NCBI RefSeq assembly: GCF_017916425.1
Contig: NZ_JAFMSX010000002.1
Location: 1-56,316 of the forward strand
Reading direction: 5' to 3'
Length of the DNA: 56,316 nt
Source: Nocardioides sp. SYSU D00065
Lineage (GTDB): Bacteria > Actinomycetota > Actinomycetes > Propionibacteriales > Nocardioidaceae
In this document: positions 34,838-44,108 of the stretch, piece by piece
Layout: every line of letters begins with the position of its first letter
How positions within the stretch are numbered: position 1 is the stretch's first letter
Position numbers and translations under genes: made by a program
The notes under the pieces: generated by a model
Told to the model about the DNA's origin: nothing
The model's database searches: none
Seen by the model: only the letters and a program-made list of their open reading frames with translations

Positions 34838-35863
34838 ATGCGTTTCGTCAGTGTCCGCAACATGGCCCGATGGATCGGCGAGCAAGGACCCGAGCGCATC
34901 ATCGCTGCCCTCGTCGACGACCTCGAGGACGACTTCCTCCGCTGGCCGGAGTTCGCCAAGTCGCCCAGGCTCGCCGCTCACTCCCCGCTCGGAGTCATCG
35001 AACTGATGCCGGTCCACGACCCCGAGCACTACGCCTTCAAGTACGTCAACGGGCACCCCGGCAACCCGACGCGCGGACTGCAGACTGTCACCGCGTTCGG
35101 CGTCCTCGCCGATGTCGCCAGCGGATACCCGGTCTTCGTCTCCGAGATGACGCTGCTGACCGCCCTGCGCACCGCCGCTGTCTCAGGACTGGCCGCTCGC
35201 CACCTCGCGCCGCCCGGCGCGAGCCGCGCGGCGTTCATCGGCGCCGGATCGCAGTCGGAGTTCCAGGCGTTGGCGCTCCGCTCGGTCACCGGCATCGACG
35301 TCGTCCGTGTCTTCGACGTGGACCGGCTGGCCAGCGAGAAGTTCGCGCGCAACCTCGCGCCGCTCGGCTTCCAGGTGAACGTGTGCTCGTCCGCCGCGGA
35401 AGCGGTGTGCGACGCCGACATCATCACCACCTGCACCGCCGACAAGGCCAACGCGGTCGTCCTCGACGACGCGGCGGTGGGGCCCGGCGTGCTCATCAAC
35501 GCCATCGGTGGCGACTGCCCCGGCAAGACCGAGCTCGACCCCCGCACCGTGCAGCGTGCCAGGGTGGTCGTCGAGTTCGAGCCGCAGACCCGCATCGAGG
35601 GCGAGATCCAGAACCTCGCGTCGGACTTCCCGGTCACGGAGCTGTGGACCCTGCTCGATCGCCGCGGCGTCGCCCGCGCACGACCGCACGAGGTCGTGGT
35701 CTTCGACTCGGTGGGTTTCGCGGTCGAGGACTTCACCGCCCTGCGGTACGTGTCACGAGCTGTGTGGGGGACTCCGTTCGAGGAGGACATCGATCTCGTC
35801 GCTGAGCCGGACGACCCGCGTGACCTGTTCGGGATGGTCCCGGCGCCCGTCCCTGCGCGGTAG
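34838..35863 (+). CDS. ocd: Ornithine cyclodeaminase family protein
   Basis: 341 residues, Rossmann fold of the mu-crystallin family. FKYVNGHPGNP contains the substrate-binding Lys region, AAFIGAGSQSEFQALAL is the NAD-binding loop, INAIGGDCPGKTELD is the specific signature of true ornithine cyclodeaminases, and DSVGFAVEDFTAL carries the catalytic Asp. The reaction is L-ornithine to L-proline plus ammonia with bound NAD+. AGAAGG precedes the start. No arginine-catabolism genes are adjacent, so the enzyme stands alone under its own possible operator. Alanine-dehydrogenase-like relatives are less likely given the GGDCPGKTEL motif. Confidence 0.85.
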   Translation: MRFVSVRNMARWIGEQGPERIIAALVDDLEDDFLRWPEFAKSPRLAAHSPLGVIELMPVHDPEHYAFKYVNGHPGNPTRGLQTVTAFGVLADVASGYPVFVSEMTLLTALRTAAVSGLAARHLAPPGASRAAFIGAGSQSEFQALALRSVTGIDVVRVFDVDRLASEKFARNLAPLGFQVNVCSSAAEAVCDADIITTCTADKANAVVLDDAAVGPGVLINAIGGDCPGKTELDPRTVQRARVVVEFEPQTRIEGEIQNLASDFPVTELWTLLDRRGVARARPHEVVVFDSVGFAVEDFTALRYVSRAVWGTPFEEDIDLVAEPDDPRDLFGMVPAPVPAR

Positions 35864-35940
35864 ACGGCACGCCGCCGACGTACGCACACACGGCGCCCCG
35901 CCGCGTACGCCCACCGAAGTGGGTGCGCGGTGCGTCTACC

Positions 35941-37236
35941 TCAGCGAGAGGGACGCACGTCCTCCTCGGGCTGCGGGTCCGTGGACGTGCCGGGCGAGAC
36001 GGCGGAGTCTGTTCGCGAGGCTGACGCTGGTGCGTCCAGGCTCTGCTCGATGCAGAGGCGGAGGCCGACGAGGGCTACGACCGCCCAGGAGCAGGCGAGC
36101 GCGATTGCAGCGGTTCCCAGGCTGGTGGTGTCTGCGACGGCTCCGGTGATCAGCAGTCCCACGGGCAGGGCGGCAAGGGCGGCTGCGTTCTGCCAGGCGA
36201 AGACCCGGCCGCGGAACTCGTCGGGGATGCGCTCAGCCATGAGGACCGGCAGCAACGGCGCTGTCAGGCCGGTCCCGAACCCGACTGTCGCCATCGCTGC
36301 GATGACGACCGCGGATCCTGCCAGCGTCGCGAGGACGGCGAAGCCACCCGTGGTGACGGTCAGGCCGGCGACGACGAAAGCCCGGCGCGACAGCCTGGCG
36401 CGCAGGCCGGCGAAGGTCAGCGCGCCGAGGACCGATCCGGCCGCCAACGCGCTGGTCGCCACTCCGAGTGACGCCGGTGAGTCCCAGGCGGTGAAGATCC
36501 CGGGGAGCACCAGCGACTGGATCGGCCCGATGACGGCCGCCGTGCCGGCGCCGAGGAGTGTCAGCGTCCAGACCACTCGGTCACGCCACAGTGCGCGGAT
36601 CCCCTCGGGGACCGACTGCAGGAGGCCGGTCGCATCGTCGGCCACGCTGGTGTCCGTGCGGGCGTCGTCCCGGGGAGGAGCGCTGGGCGTGAGCGCCGTG
36701 AGGACGGCCGCGAGGAGACTGGCCGCCGCGCTCACCCATAGCACTGTGCTGGTCGTCATCGTGGCCAGGAGCACGCCGGCGAGGCCGGGGCCGACCAGGA
36801 TGGCCGTCCCGGCGATGGCTTCGCGGGCGCCGGCGAATCGCTCCAGGGACCACCCGGACGCGGTGGCCACGTCGTGGAGCATGGTGTCACGGGCGGTCAC
36901 GCCTGGTCCGTCGACGACGGCACCAAGGACGGCCAGGGCGACCAGCCATGCCAGATCGAGCCCGACGGCGGCATCGACGATGGGCAGCGCCGCCAGCGAG
37001 ACGGCGCTCAGGACGTCGGCACCGACCGCGATCCGACGTCTGCCCAAGCGGTCGATCACGTGTCCGCCGACGATGGTCGCGAGGAGAGCTGGCACGGCGG
37101 CCGAGGTGGCGACCACCCCTGCCTGCCCCGCACTCCCGGTCACGGTGAAGACGAGCCACGGGAAGGCGATTGCAGCAATGGCGTTCCCGAACAGGCTGAC
37201 GACGTCGGCTGTGAGGAAGATGATGGCGGGTCGCAC
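35941..37236 (-). CDS. MFS-family exporter
   Basis: 431 residues from GTG 37236 (VRPAIIFLTADVVSLFGNAIAAIAFPWLVF). The longer frame upstream enters the next gene and is low-complexity. Twelve helices in two halves are visible. The MFS motif A-like loop is GGHVIDRLGRRRIAVGADVLSAV, and the second half carries AERIPDEFRGRVFAWQNAAALAALPVG, the pattern of the enterobactin-exporter-like MFS_3 branch. The acidic Ser-rich C-terminus is cytoplasmic. The substrate is unknown; efflux of a drug or siderophore is typical. It starts 53 bases behind the nucleotidyltransferase-fold gene. Confidence 0.88.
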   Translation of the reverse strand: MRPAIIFLTADVVSLFGNAIAAIAFPWLVFTVTGSAGQAGVVATSAAVPALLATIVGGHVIDRLGRRRIAVGADVLSAVSLAALPIVDAAVGLDLAWLVALAVLGAVVDGPGVTARDTMLHDVATASGWSLERFAGAREAIAGTAILVGPGLAGVLLATMTTSTVLWVSAAASLLAAVLTALTPSAPPRDDARTDTSVADDATGLLQSVPEGIRALWRDRVVWTLTLLGAGTAAVIGPIQSLVLPGIFTAWDSPASLGVATSALAAGSVLGALTFAGLRARLSRRAFVVAGLTVTTGGFAVLATLAGSAVVIAAMATVGFGTGLTAPLLPVLMAERIPDEFRGRVFAWQNAAALAALPVGLLITGAVADTTSLGTAAIALACSWAVVALVGLRLCIEQSLDAPASASRTDSAVSPGTSTDPQPEEDVRPSR

Positions 37237-37289
37237 GTCGAAGTACCGTCCGGAGTCGTTGGGGGTGCACGGGTCTGACGGCGTCGCGC

Positions 37290-37841
37290 CTACTCGTCGG
37301 CGCGCCACCGGGTGCCGACGACCTCGTCGTAGGCGTTGACGCTGCTGGGTGCGTCCGGAAGGCCGGCCCACTCCTGCTTGAGCTCGAGGATCCGGAGCCG
37401 CTGCTCGACCGACAAGCAGTCGCGAAGGCGCTCGTGATGTCGAGCGACGTTGCGGTGGTCGTCGTGCAGGAACAGGGACAGGTCGAGGCGCCAGACCCCC
37501 TGCGGCCGCCTGAGGTGGAGGTCGACGTGGAAACGGTCGTCGCGTGCACCGGAGTCGCCCGGACGGGCGACCTCGTCCTGGAACGTGATCCCACAAGCAC
37601 CCGGCAGCGACCACAGCTCGCCTGCGACCTCGATCGCGTCGGCTCGCTCGAAAGCCGGTCCGACCACGAAGGCGATGTCGATCTCGCGACGCACCATCAG
37701 GTTGGACACCACACTGCCCAGCAGGACGGGCTCACCGATCTCCTGCAGTGCGTCCCGCACCCTCGGTTCGGCGAGCAGTGCGAACGCGTCGGCCTGCAAC
37801 GCGTCCGCGCGGGCGCAGGGAGCAGGGTCGAGGGACGACAC
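37290..37841 (-). CDS. Nucleotidyltransferase-fold protein, unknown substrate
   Basis: 183 residues from GTG 37841, with GGAAGGAG upstream; the extended frame is spurious. PVLLGSVVSNLMVRREIDIAFVVG fits the polymerase-beta-like pattern hG[S]-x9-[DE]h[DE]h, and WRLDLSLFLHDD offers the third carboxylate. A helical C-terminal part (RLRDCLSVEQRLRILELKQEWAG) follows. Enzymes with this fold transfer nucleotides to antibiotics, tRNA or toxins. No partner gene of an HEPN or MenA type lies beside it. The function is unassigned. Confidence 0.6.
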   Translation of the reverse strand: MSSLDPAPCARADALQADAFALLAEPRVRDALQEIGEPVLLGSVVSNLMVRREIDIAFVVGPAFERADAIEVAGELWSLPGACGITFQDEVARPGDSGARDDRFHVDLHLRRPQGVWRLDLSLFLHDDHRNVARHHERLRDCLSVEQRLRILELKQEWAGLPDAPSSVNAYDEVVGTRWRADE

Positions 37842-37976
37842 GTCCGGTCTCCTTCCGTTGTCGCGCCGGAGGGCGAGCCGGGCCTCCCAAGCGTCGTCCC
37901 CACCATGCCAAGACTCGGCGTTCCGGTCTGTACGCCGAGAGGCTCGAGGTCGCGACGCTCCCGTCGCAAGGGGATG

Positions 37977-38016
37977 CGACCTCGGTCGCACGAGCGTCCG
38001 CCCCGCGGTCGATGCG
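37977..38016 (-). repeat. 40-bp inverted repeat, right copy
   Basis: This is the reverse-complement of the 30586-30625 sequence with one mismatch in 40. It lies in the 250-base gap between the nucleotidyltransferase-fold start and the tetR stop. A small palindrome, GCGACG-CTCC-CGTCGC at 37952-37967, adjoins it. Confidence 0.9.
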
Positions 38017-38090
38017 GAGGGGCGCGGCGAGCGCCGGTGGTGCCCGGAACTGATGAGGTTCGGAGTCCGCGCCGGTCGGCGCGGACACAC

Positions 38091-38720
38091 TCAGTGCGGC
38101 GACGTCCCGCCCGAGGACCGCGCAGCCCTGCTGTCGCGCAGCTGCTCGAGGTGGGACCTGAGCAGGTCGATCGCCACCTCAGGGGTGGTCACCGTGCTGC
38201 CGCCGACGAGGTGGAACGCGAGGCCGTCCAGCAGGACGTGCAGGCGGGTCGTCTCTCGTTCCAGGTCAGCGAAGTCGGGAAACACGCCCTCGTGGGCGCC
38301 GTCGACCAACACCGACCTGCAGGCCTCGCGCAACCCGGCAGTGCCCTCGTCCCTGATGCCCCGCAGACCTGGATGAGCCGCCGATTCCGCTGTGAGTGCG
38401 AGCTGGATCTCCATCTCGACCCGCCGCTCTTCGTCGAGGGGCAGCAGCTCGCTCAACCACTCGACGGCTCGCTCGACTGTCGCGACGCCCTGTGCCGCGC
38501 CGATGAACCGCGCCGTAGCCCTGTCGATGGTCAGTCGCATCGCCGCAGCCAGCAGCTCGCTCTTCGTCGGCAGGACGTGGCGGAGGGAGCCCGCCGAGAC
38601 CCCGGCCTCCGCTGCGACGGTGCGCACCGACACGGCGCCGACGCCTTCGCGTGCGATGACCCGCCACACCGCGAGGGCCAGGTGCTGCCGACGCTCGTCA
38701 TGGTCGATCAGTCGCGGCAC
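38091..38720 (-). CDS. TetR-family repressor
   Basis: 209 residues from GTG 38720 (VPRLIDHDERRQHLALAVWRVIAREGVGAVSVRTVAAEAGVSAGSLRHVLPTKSELLAAAM), with a canonical N-terminal helix-turn-helix at about residues 10-55 and a helical ligand domain. Six bases before the start is TACCAT as a -10, so the mRNA looks leaderless. A perfect palindrome overlaps that -10 and probably gives autoregulation and control of the divergent membrane protein. The inducer is unknown. Confidence 0.93.
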   Translation of the reverse strand: MPRLIDHDERRQHLALAVWRVIAREGVGAVSVRTVAAEAGVSAGSLRHVLPTKSELLAAAMRLTIDRATARFIGAAQGVATVERAVEWLSELLPLDEERRVEMEIQLALTAESAAHPGLRGIRDEGTAGLREACRSVLVDGAHEGVFPDFADLERETTRLHVLLDGLAFHLVGGSTVTTPEVAIDLLRSHLEQLRDSRAARSSGGTSPH

Positions 38721-38730
38721 GCCGCCATGG

Positions 38731-38746
38731 TAGCACGAGCGTGCTA
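38731..38746. promoter_or_regulatory. TetR operator between tetR and the membrane protein
   Basis: TAGCACG (38731-38737) and CGTGCTA (38740-38746) flank AG. The site overlaps the presumed -10 of tetR (TACCAT on the minus strand, 38727-38732) and lies 39 bases before the divergent ATG. Confidence 0.65.
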
Positions 38747-38784
38747 GCATCTTGGCGACACAATCGTACTAACAAGGGTATCTG

Positions 38785-39372
38785 ATGTTCTCCTTCTTCG
38801 CGGACAACCCCGTGGCCGCCGTGATCGTCCTGTGCGAGGTCGGGCTCTGGATCCTCCTCGGAGCGGGTCTGGTGCTGCGCTACCTCGCGCGGCTGCGCCT
38901 CGCCGGGGCGGTCGTGCTCGCCGGCATACCGCTCCTGGACGTCGTTCTCCTGGTCGCTGCCGCCGTCGACCTCCACCGAGGCGCGGAGCCCGACGCCATC
39001 CACGGGCTGGCCGGGATCTACCTCGGCGTCAGCGTCGCCTTCGGGCCGTCGATCGTGCGCTGGGCCGACGTCCGGTTCGCTCATCGGTTCGCGGGCGGTC
39101 CTGCGCCGGTCAAGCATCCGAAGGGGTCGCCCGAGCGCGTCGCGGCGCTCTGGCGCGAGTGGAACCGCGTCGTCCTGGCCGCGGTCGTCGCCTCAGCGGC
39201 CCTGCTGGGTCTGGCCTTCGTGTTCGCCGAGCCTGCCCATCGGGATCCGCTCGTGTGGTGGGCGGGGCGCGCGTGGCTCGTCGTCGGGATCTGGCTGCTC
39301 GCCGGCCCCGTCTGGGAAGGGGGTACGCGGTCCAGCGGCGCCTCGCGGGACGAGGACAGGGTGCGTCGCTAG
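38785..39372 (+). CDS. Four-helix membrane protein controlled by the divergent TetR
   Basis: 195 residues from ATG 38785, with AAGGG upstream. Hydrophobic segments lie at about residues 8-30, 37-62 and 70-88 in the N-terminal half and at 124-146 and 155-175 in the C-terminal half, around a basic loop (RFAHRFAGGPAPVKHPKGSPERVAALWREW). The tail is polar. No family motif is known to me. Divergence from a TetR gene across one palindromic operator suggests it is the main target, perhaps for export or envelope defence. Confidence 0.75.
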   Translation: MFSFFADNPVAAVIVLCEVGLWILLGAGLVLRYLARLRLAGAVVLAGIPLLDVVLLVAAAVDLHRGAEPDAIHGLAGIYLGVSVAFGPSIVRWADVRFAHRFAGGPAPVKHPKGSPERVAALWREWNRVVLAAVVASAALLGLAFVFAEPAHRDPLVWWAGRAWLVVGIWLLAGPVWEGGTRSSGASRDEDRVRR

Positions 39373-39392
39373 GGCGGCTCTGCGGTCCTAGC
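39368..39392. terminator. Hairpin spanning two convergent stop codons
   Basis: GCTAGG (39368-39373) and CCTAGC (39387-39392) pair across 13 bases. Each arm contains the stop codon of one of the two convergent genes. The stem is short, so termination is only suggested. Confidence 0.4.
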
Positions 39393-40302
39393 GGCTCGCC
39401 GACACCACCGGCCGGACCTCCGAGCTGGCGGCCGGTCTCGTCCGCCGCCCGCGCGGACGGCGCAGGGCGACCAGCACGCCGGCCACCAGCACCAGTCCGC
39501 CGCCGGCCTCGGCTGCGTTCGGCGCCTGCTCGAGCAGCAGCCAGGCCGACACCATCGCGACGACCGGGGCCAGCAGGACCCACGGGACGACGGCGGCGGA
39601 CGGGTTGCGCGACAGCAGCGTGTTGAACACGCCGTACCCCACGAGGGACGCCATGCCTGCGGTGTAGAGCGTCGAGACGGCTGCCTGCCACCCGAACGCC
39701 GCCAGGCCGCCGGCCACCGCCGCAGGCCCGTCGACGACGAGCGACAGCGCCAGCATCGGCACCGGCACGACCACCGCCGACCACACGGTCAGCCCGAGAC
39801 CCCCCGGCACCGCCGCGGCCCGCGACACGACGTTGCCCACTCCCCACGACAGCGCTCCCAGCAGGCACAGCAGCAGCGCGCTCAGCGGGACGTGACCTCC
39901 CCGTCCGAGCGCGACCACGAGCAGCCCCAGGGCGCCCAGCGAGACGCCGACCACCTGCGCGCGGGTCGGCCTCTCGCGCAGCACCCCGGCGGCGATGACG
40001 ATGGTGAACACCACCTGTGCCTGCAGCACCAGGGCGGCCAGGCCGGGCGGGAGCCCCGAGGCCATCGCGACGTAGAGGAACCCGAACTGCCCCAGCGACA
40101 TGAAGGCGCCGACGGCGGCCAGGGTCCCCCACGGCACGTCCGGGCGACGGACGAGGAACACCGCCGGCAGCGCGACGGCGACGAAGCGCACGGTGCAGAA
40201 CACCAGCGGCGGGACGTCGCCCATGCCCCAGTCGATGACGACGAAGTTGAAGCCCCACACCGACGCAACCAGGGCGGCGAGGAGGCTGTCTCGGCGGCTC
40301 AC
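39388..40302 (-). CDS. EamA/DMT-family transporter
   Basis: 304 residues from GTG 40302. Ten helices in two EamA repeats: LLAALVASVWGFNFVVIDWGMGDVPPLVFCTVRF starts the first and LCLLGALSWGVGNVVSRAA the second, ending VPWVLLAPVVAMVSAWLLLEQAPNAAEAGGGLVLVAGVLVAL. The WGFNFVVI start is that of the E. coli EamA/YdcZ-like O-acetylserine and cysteine exporters. Divergent from a LysR gene 74 bases away, the standard setting for LysR-controlled exporters. The substrate is probably an amino acid or similar metabolite. Confidence 0.92.
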   Translation of the reverse strand: MSRRDSLLAALVASVWGFNFVVIDWGMGDVPPLVFCTVRFVAVALPAVFLVRRPDVPWGTLAAVGAFMSLGQFGFLYVAMASGLPPGLAALVLQAQVVFTIVIAAGVLRERPTRAQVVGVSLGALGLLVVALGRGGHVPLSALLLCLLGALSWGVGNVVSRAAAVPGGLGLTVWSAVVVPVPMLALSLVVDGPAAVAGGLAAFGWQAAVSTLYTAGMASLVGYGVFNTLLSRNPSAAVVPWVLLAPVVAMVSAWLLLEQAPNAAEAGGGLVLVAGVLVALRRPRGRRTRPAASSEVRPVVSASR

Positions 40303-40370
40303 GCAGACAAGCCTCGCGGTCGACGACCGTGCAGCACCAGCGATGTTGTCTGCATCGAACGCGGTAGCGT
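40303..40370. promoter_or_regulatory. Divergent control region of eamA and lysR
   Basis: GCAGACAA (40303-40310) and TTGTCTGC (40346-40353) form an inverted pair 35 bases apart. Within the right one, CGATG-N7-CATCG (40341-40357) is a candidate LysR box. TAGCGT at 40365-40370, six bases before ATG 40377, is a -10 for a leaderless lysR mRNA. Confidence 0.5.
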
Positions 40371-40376
40371 CGCTGC

Positions 40377-41264
40377 ATGATCGACCTGACCGCCCTGGCG
40401 GCCCTGCGGGCCGTGGCCGCTCACGGGTCCGTCGTCTCGGCCGCTGCCGCGCTGGGCTTCACGCCGAGCGCCGTCTCGCAGCAGGTCAAGCGCCTGGAGC
40501 GGCAGACCGGCGTCCCGCTGCTGGAGCGGGTCGGGCGCGGCGTCGTGCTGTCCCCGCACGGGCGCCACCTGGTCGAGGCGGGTGGCCGGCTGCTGGCGGA
40601 GCTCGAGCACCTCGAGGCGGGGCTCCACCAGCACGCCGGCGCGGTCGCCGGCCACCTGCGCATGACGGCGTTCTCGACCGCGGTGCGCGGCCTGGTCGCG
40701 CCACGGGTGCGCGAGCTGCTCGACGCACACCCCCGCCTGACGCTCAGCCTCCACGAGTGCGATCCGTGGGACACCGTCGACATGGTGGCCTCGGGTCAGG
40801 CCGACGTCGGCGTCGTCCACCGGTGGGGCGACGTGCCGCTCGCCGTGCCCGACCACCTGAGCACCACCCACGTCGCCGAGGACGTCGCCGACGTGATCGT
40901 GCACCGAGACCACCGCCTCGCCGGTCGCGAGGTCGTCACCGCGCGCGACCTGCTCGGCGAGGGCTGGATCGCCACGCCGGAGAACACCATCTGCCGTCAG
41001 TGGCTCAACCGGATGCACGACGGCACGGGTCAGGTGCCCCGGATCGCCCACCAGTCGATGGAGTTCGACTCCCACCTGGCGCTGGTCCGAGCCCGGCTCG
41101 GGATCGCCCTGGTGCCCCGGCTGGGCCGCCAGCCCCTCGGCGACGAGCTGGTCGCGGTCCCGGCCGTCGACCCCGTGCCCACGCGCGCGGTGGTCGCGCT
41201 GCACCGGCGCAGCATGACCGCATCACCGGCGGTCGCGGCGCTGCTGGCGGTCCTGCGCCGCTGA
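40377..41264 (+). CDS. LysR-family regulator
   Basis: 295 residues. The N-terminal winged helix-turn-helix reads LTALAALRAVAAHGSVVSAAAALGFTPSAVSQQVKRLERQTGVPLLERVGRGVVLSPHGRHLV. A periplasmic-binding-like effector domain follows (LRMTAFSTAVRGLVAPRVRELLDAHPRLTLSLHECD, then VDMVASGQADVGVVHRWGD). It resembles the actinobacterial branch often found beside EamA genes. It probably activates the divergent transporter in response to the transported compound, and represses itself. Confidence 0.94.
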   Translation: MIDLTALAALRAVAAHGSVVSAAAALGFTPSAVSQQVKRLERQTGVPLLERVGRGVVLSPHGRHLVEAGGRLLAELEHLEAGLHQHAGAVAGHLRMTAFSTAVRGLVAPRVRELLDAHPRLTLSLHECDPWDTVDMVASGQADVGVVHRWGDVPLAVPDHLSTTHVAEDVADVIVHRDHRLAGREVVTARDLLGEGWIATPENTICRQWLNRMHDGTGQVPRIAHQSMEFDSHLALVRARLGIALVPRLGRQPLGDELVAVPAVDPVPTRAVVALHRRSMTASPAVAALLAVLRR

Positions 41265-41296
41265 CGGGCCGCACGCGAGCGCGCGTCCGGTGGACC

Positions 41297-42523
41297 TCAG
41301 CGCCGGGCGAGGGCGGCGTCGACGGCGCCGGGGGAGAGCACCGACTCGAGCGCGAGCCGGATGCACCCGACCAGGCCGGCCCGGTCGCCGTACGTCGCCG
41401 GCACCACCTGGAGGTCGCGTCCCGCGAGCGCGGTGGTGGCGCCGAAGAGCGCCTCGCGCAGCCCCGCGGAGAAGGTGTCGAAGGCGCCCGCCATGTCGCC
41501 GCCGACCACGACGACGCGTGGGTTGAGCACGGTGACCGTCGCGGCGAGCGCCTCGCCGACGTGCCGGCCGGACTCGCGCAGGACGGCGCGGGCCCGGCCG
41601 TCGCCGCGCACCGCCTGGGCGACCAGGTCGCGCACGTGGTCGACCTGGACGTCCGCCTCCCGCAGGCGCTCGACCAGGGCCCAGCCGCTCGCGACCGTCT
41701 CCAGGCAGCCGGTCTCGCCGCACCGGCACACCAGGCCGGCGGCGGCGGGCACCTTGACGTGGCCGAGCTGCCCGGCCGCGTCGCGGTGCCCGCGGACCAG
41801 CCGGCCTCCAGCGACCAGGCCCACGCCGATCCCCGTCGAGGCCTTCAGCACGAGCGCGTCGTCGTCCTCGTGCAGGGACGGCTCGGCGTCCGCCGTGCGG
41901 GAGACGGGCAGCTGGGACAGGGCCATCACGTTGATGTCGCTGTCGAGGACGAGGGGTGCGGCGCTCACCTCGGCGAGGTACGGGCGCAGCGCGACGCCGT
42001 CCCACCCGGTGAGTGCCGGTGAGTCGACGCTCGTGCCGGCGACCGGGTCGACCGTGCCGGCCAGCGACATCGCGACTCCCCGCACGTCGTCGCCGGTGCG
42101 ACCGAGCTCCCCGAGCATCCGGGCGAGGTGGGCGACGACCACGGGCATCAGCACGTCCGGGCCCTGGCCCGTCTCCTGGTCGACGCTCACCGCCGCCAGC
42201 TCGTTGCCCCGCAGGTCGCACACGGCCAGCTGCGAGCGGCTGCGGCCCACGGCCACGCCCAGCACCAGGCCGGCGTCGCCGTTGAGGACGAGGGTGGTGG
42301 CGGGACGACCGCCGGTCGCGGACTCCTCGTCACCCTCCAGCACGAGCCCGGCGTCCGCCAGCGCCGCCAGCCGGGCGTTGACGGCGGTGCGGGAGAGCCC
42401 GGTGAGCCGCCCGAGCGCCCCGCGGGTGGTCGCGCGGCCCGAGCGGATGTGGGCCAGGAGCTCACCCGCCGTCGCGGGCGAGCCGGACGGCGGTGCGGTG
42501 GCGGTCGGCATGGTGCTCTGCAT
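41297..42523 (-). CDS. ROK-family transcriptional regulator
   Basis: 408 residues from ATG 42523, or 404 from 42511. An N-terminal winged helix ([44 protein letters not shown]) marks a regulator rather than a plain sugar kinase. The ROK domain has a degenerate phosphate loop ([19 protein letters not shown]), [10 protein letters not shown], the segment GQLGHVKV and the zinc loop [15 protein letters not shown]. Such proteins repress sugar catabolic genes until a sugar or sugar phosphate binds. The position, divergent from zwf-edd-eda with a shared 77-base promoter gap, points to control of that operon. Confidence 0.9.
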   Translation of the reverse strand: MQSTMPTATAPPSGSPATAGELLAHIRSGRATTRGALGRLTGLSRTAVNARLAALADAGLVLEGDEESATGGRPATTLVLNGDAGLVLGVAVGRSRSQLAVCDLRGNELAAVSVDQETGQGPDVLMPVVVAHLARMLGELGRTGDDVRGVAMSLAGTVDPVAGTSVDSPALTGWDGVALRPYLAEVSAAPLVLDSDINVMALSQLPVSRTADAEPSLHEDDDALVLKASTGIGVGLVAGGRLVRGHRDAAGQLGHVKVPAAAGLVCRCGETGCLETVASGWALVERLREADVQVDHVRDLVAQAVRGDGRARAVLRESGRHVGEALAATVTVLNPRVVVVGGDMAGAFDTFSAGLREALFGATTALAGRDLQVVPATYGDRAGLVGCIRLALESVLSPGAVDAALARR

Positions 42524-42564
42524 TCTGGCACCCGCAGATATGTCCGTGAAAGTCCTAAGTTCGG

Positions 42565-42597
42565 TTGCCGCCGTCCCGAACTGTCCGTACCGTACGG
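42565..42597 (+). promoter_or_regulatory. zwf promoter and overlapping palindrome
   Basis: TTGCCG (42565-42570) and TACCGT (42588-42593) lie 17 bases apart, and the -10 ends seven bases before ATG 42601, so the mRNA would be leaderless. CCGTAC and GTACGG (42585-42590, 42592-42597) around one base overlap the -10 and are a candidate operator, perhaps for the divergent ROK protein. Confidence 0.6.
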
Positions 42598-42600
42598 CGC

Positions 42601-44108
42601 ATGGACATCCACACCGCGGCCGCGACCGACGGCCAGCCTGCCGTCCTGCCCGTGGACGCGTGCGACTTCACCGTCTTCGGCGGCACCGGCGACCTGGCGC
42701 TGCGCAAGCTGCTGCCCGCCCTCTACCTCCGCGACCGGGACGGCCAGCTGCCCGACGGCTTCCGCGTGATCGGGGTCTCCCGGGCGACGATCGACGACGA
42801 CGGCTACCGCAGCCTCGTCGCCGACGCCCTCCGCGAGCACGTGCTGCCGGCGGACCTCGACCAGCGCGTCGTCGACCGGCTGCTCGCCCGCCTGCACTAC
42901 GTGACCCTCGACGTCGAGGACGTCACCGCCTGGCACCGGCTGCACGACCGCCTCAAGGACGGCGCCGCCAGCGAGGACGTGACCCGGGTGTTCTACCTCG
43001 CCGTCGCGCCGGGGCTGTTCGGGACCATCTGCGAGCGGCTCGACCAGGTCGGGCTGGCGACCGAGCATGCGCGAGTGGTGCTCGAGAAGCCGCTCGGCAC
43101 CGACCTCGCGACGGCGCGTGCGGTCAACGAGGCCGTCGGCCGCGTCTTCGACGAGTCGAGCATCTTCCGCATCGACCACTACCTCGGCAAGGAGAGCGTC
43201 CAGAACCTCCTCGTCACCCGGTTCGCCAACACCTTCCTCGAGCCGCTGTGGAACAGCCGCTGGGTCGACCACGTGCAGATCACCGTCGCGGAGTCGATCG
43301 GCGTGGGGGAGCGCGGCTCCTACTACGACCGCTCCGGCGCGCTGCGCGACATGGTGCAGAACCACCTGCTCCAGCTCCTGTGCCTGGTGGCCATGGAGCC
43401 GCCGACCTACGTCGACCGCGAGACGGTGCGCGACGAGAAGCTCAAGGTCCTCCAGGCGCTGCAGCCGATGACCCCCGAGCTGGTCGACCGCGACACGGTC
43501 GCCGGTCAGTACGGCCCGGGCCTCTGCGCCGGCAAGGCCGTGAAGTCGTACGCCGACGAGGTGGGCCACCCGAGCAGCACCGAGACCTTCGTGGCACTGC
43601 GGACGGAGGTGCAGAACTGGCGATGGGCCGGCGTGCCGTTCTACCTCCGCACCGGCAAGCGGCTGCCCGAGCGCGTCTCGGAGATCGTCGTGGTCTTCAA
43701 GGAGCCGCCGCACGCGATGTTCCCGCACAGCGAGGGGCGCACCGAGGCCAACCGGCTGCACATCCGCGTCCAGCCCGACGAGGGGATGCGGCTGCACATG
43801 ACGGCCAAGGAGCCCGGTCCCGGCGGGATCCGGCTGCGCCCGGTCTCGCTCGACCTCAGCTATGCGACCGCGTTCGGGGCGCGCTCGCCCGACGCCTACG
43901 AGCGGCTGCTCATGGACGTCGTGCGCGGCAACACCACCTTGTTCATGCGCCGCGACGAGGTCGAGGCCGCCTGGGCGTGGGTGGCGCCGATCCTCGAGCG
44001 CTGGTCGCAGCCCACGCACCGACCCCGCCGCTACCCGGCGGGGACCCACGGACCCGTCGCCGCCGCCACGCTCCTCGAGCGCGACGGCCGATCCTGGCAG
44101 GAGACAGA

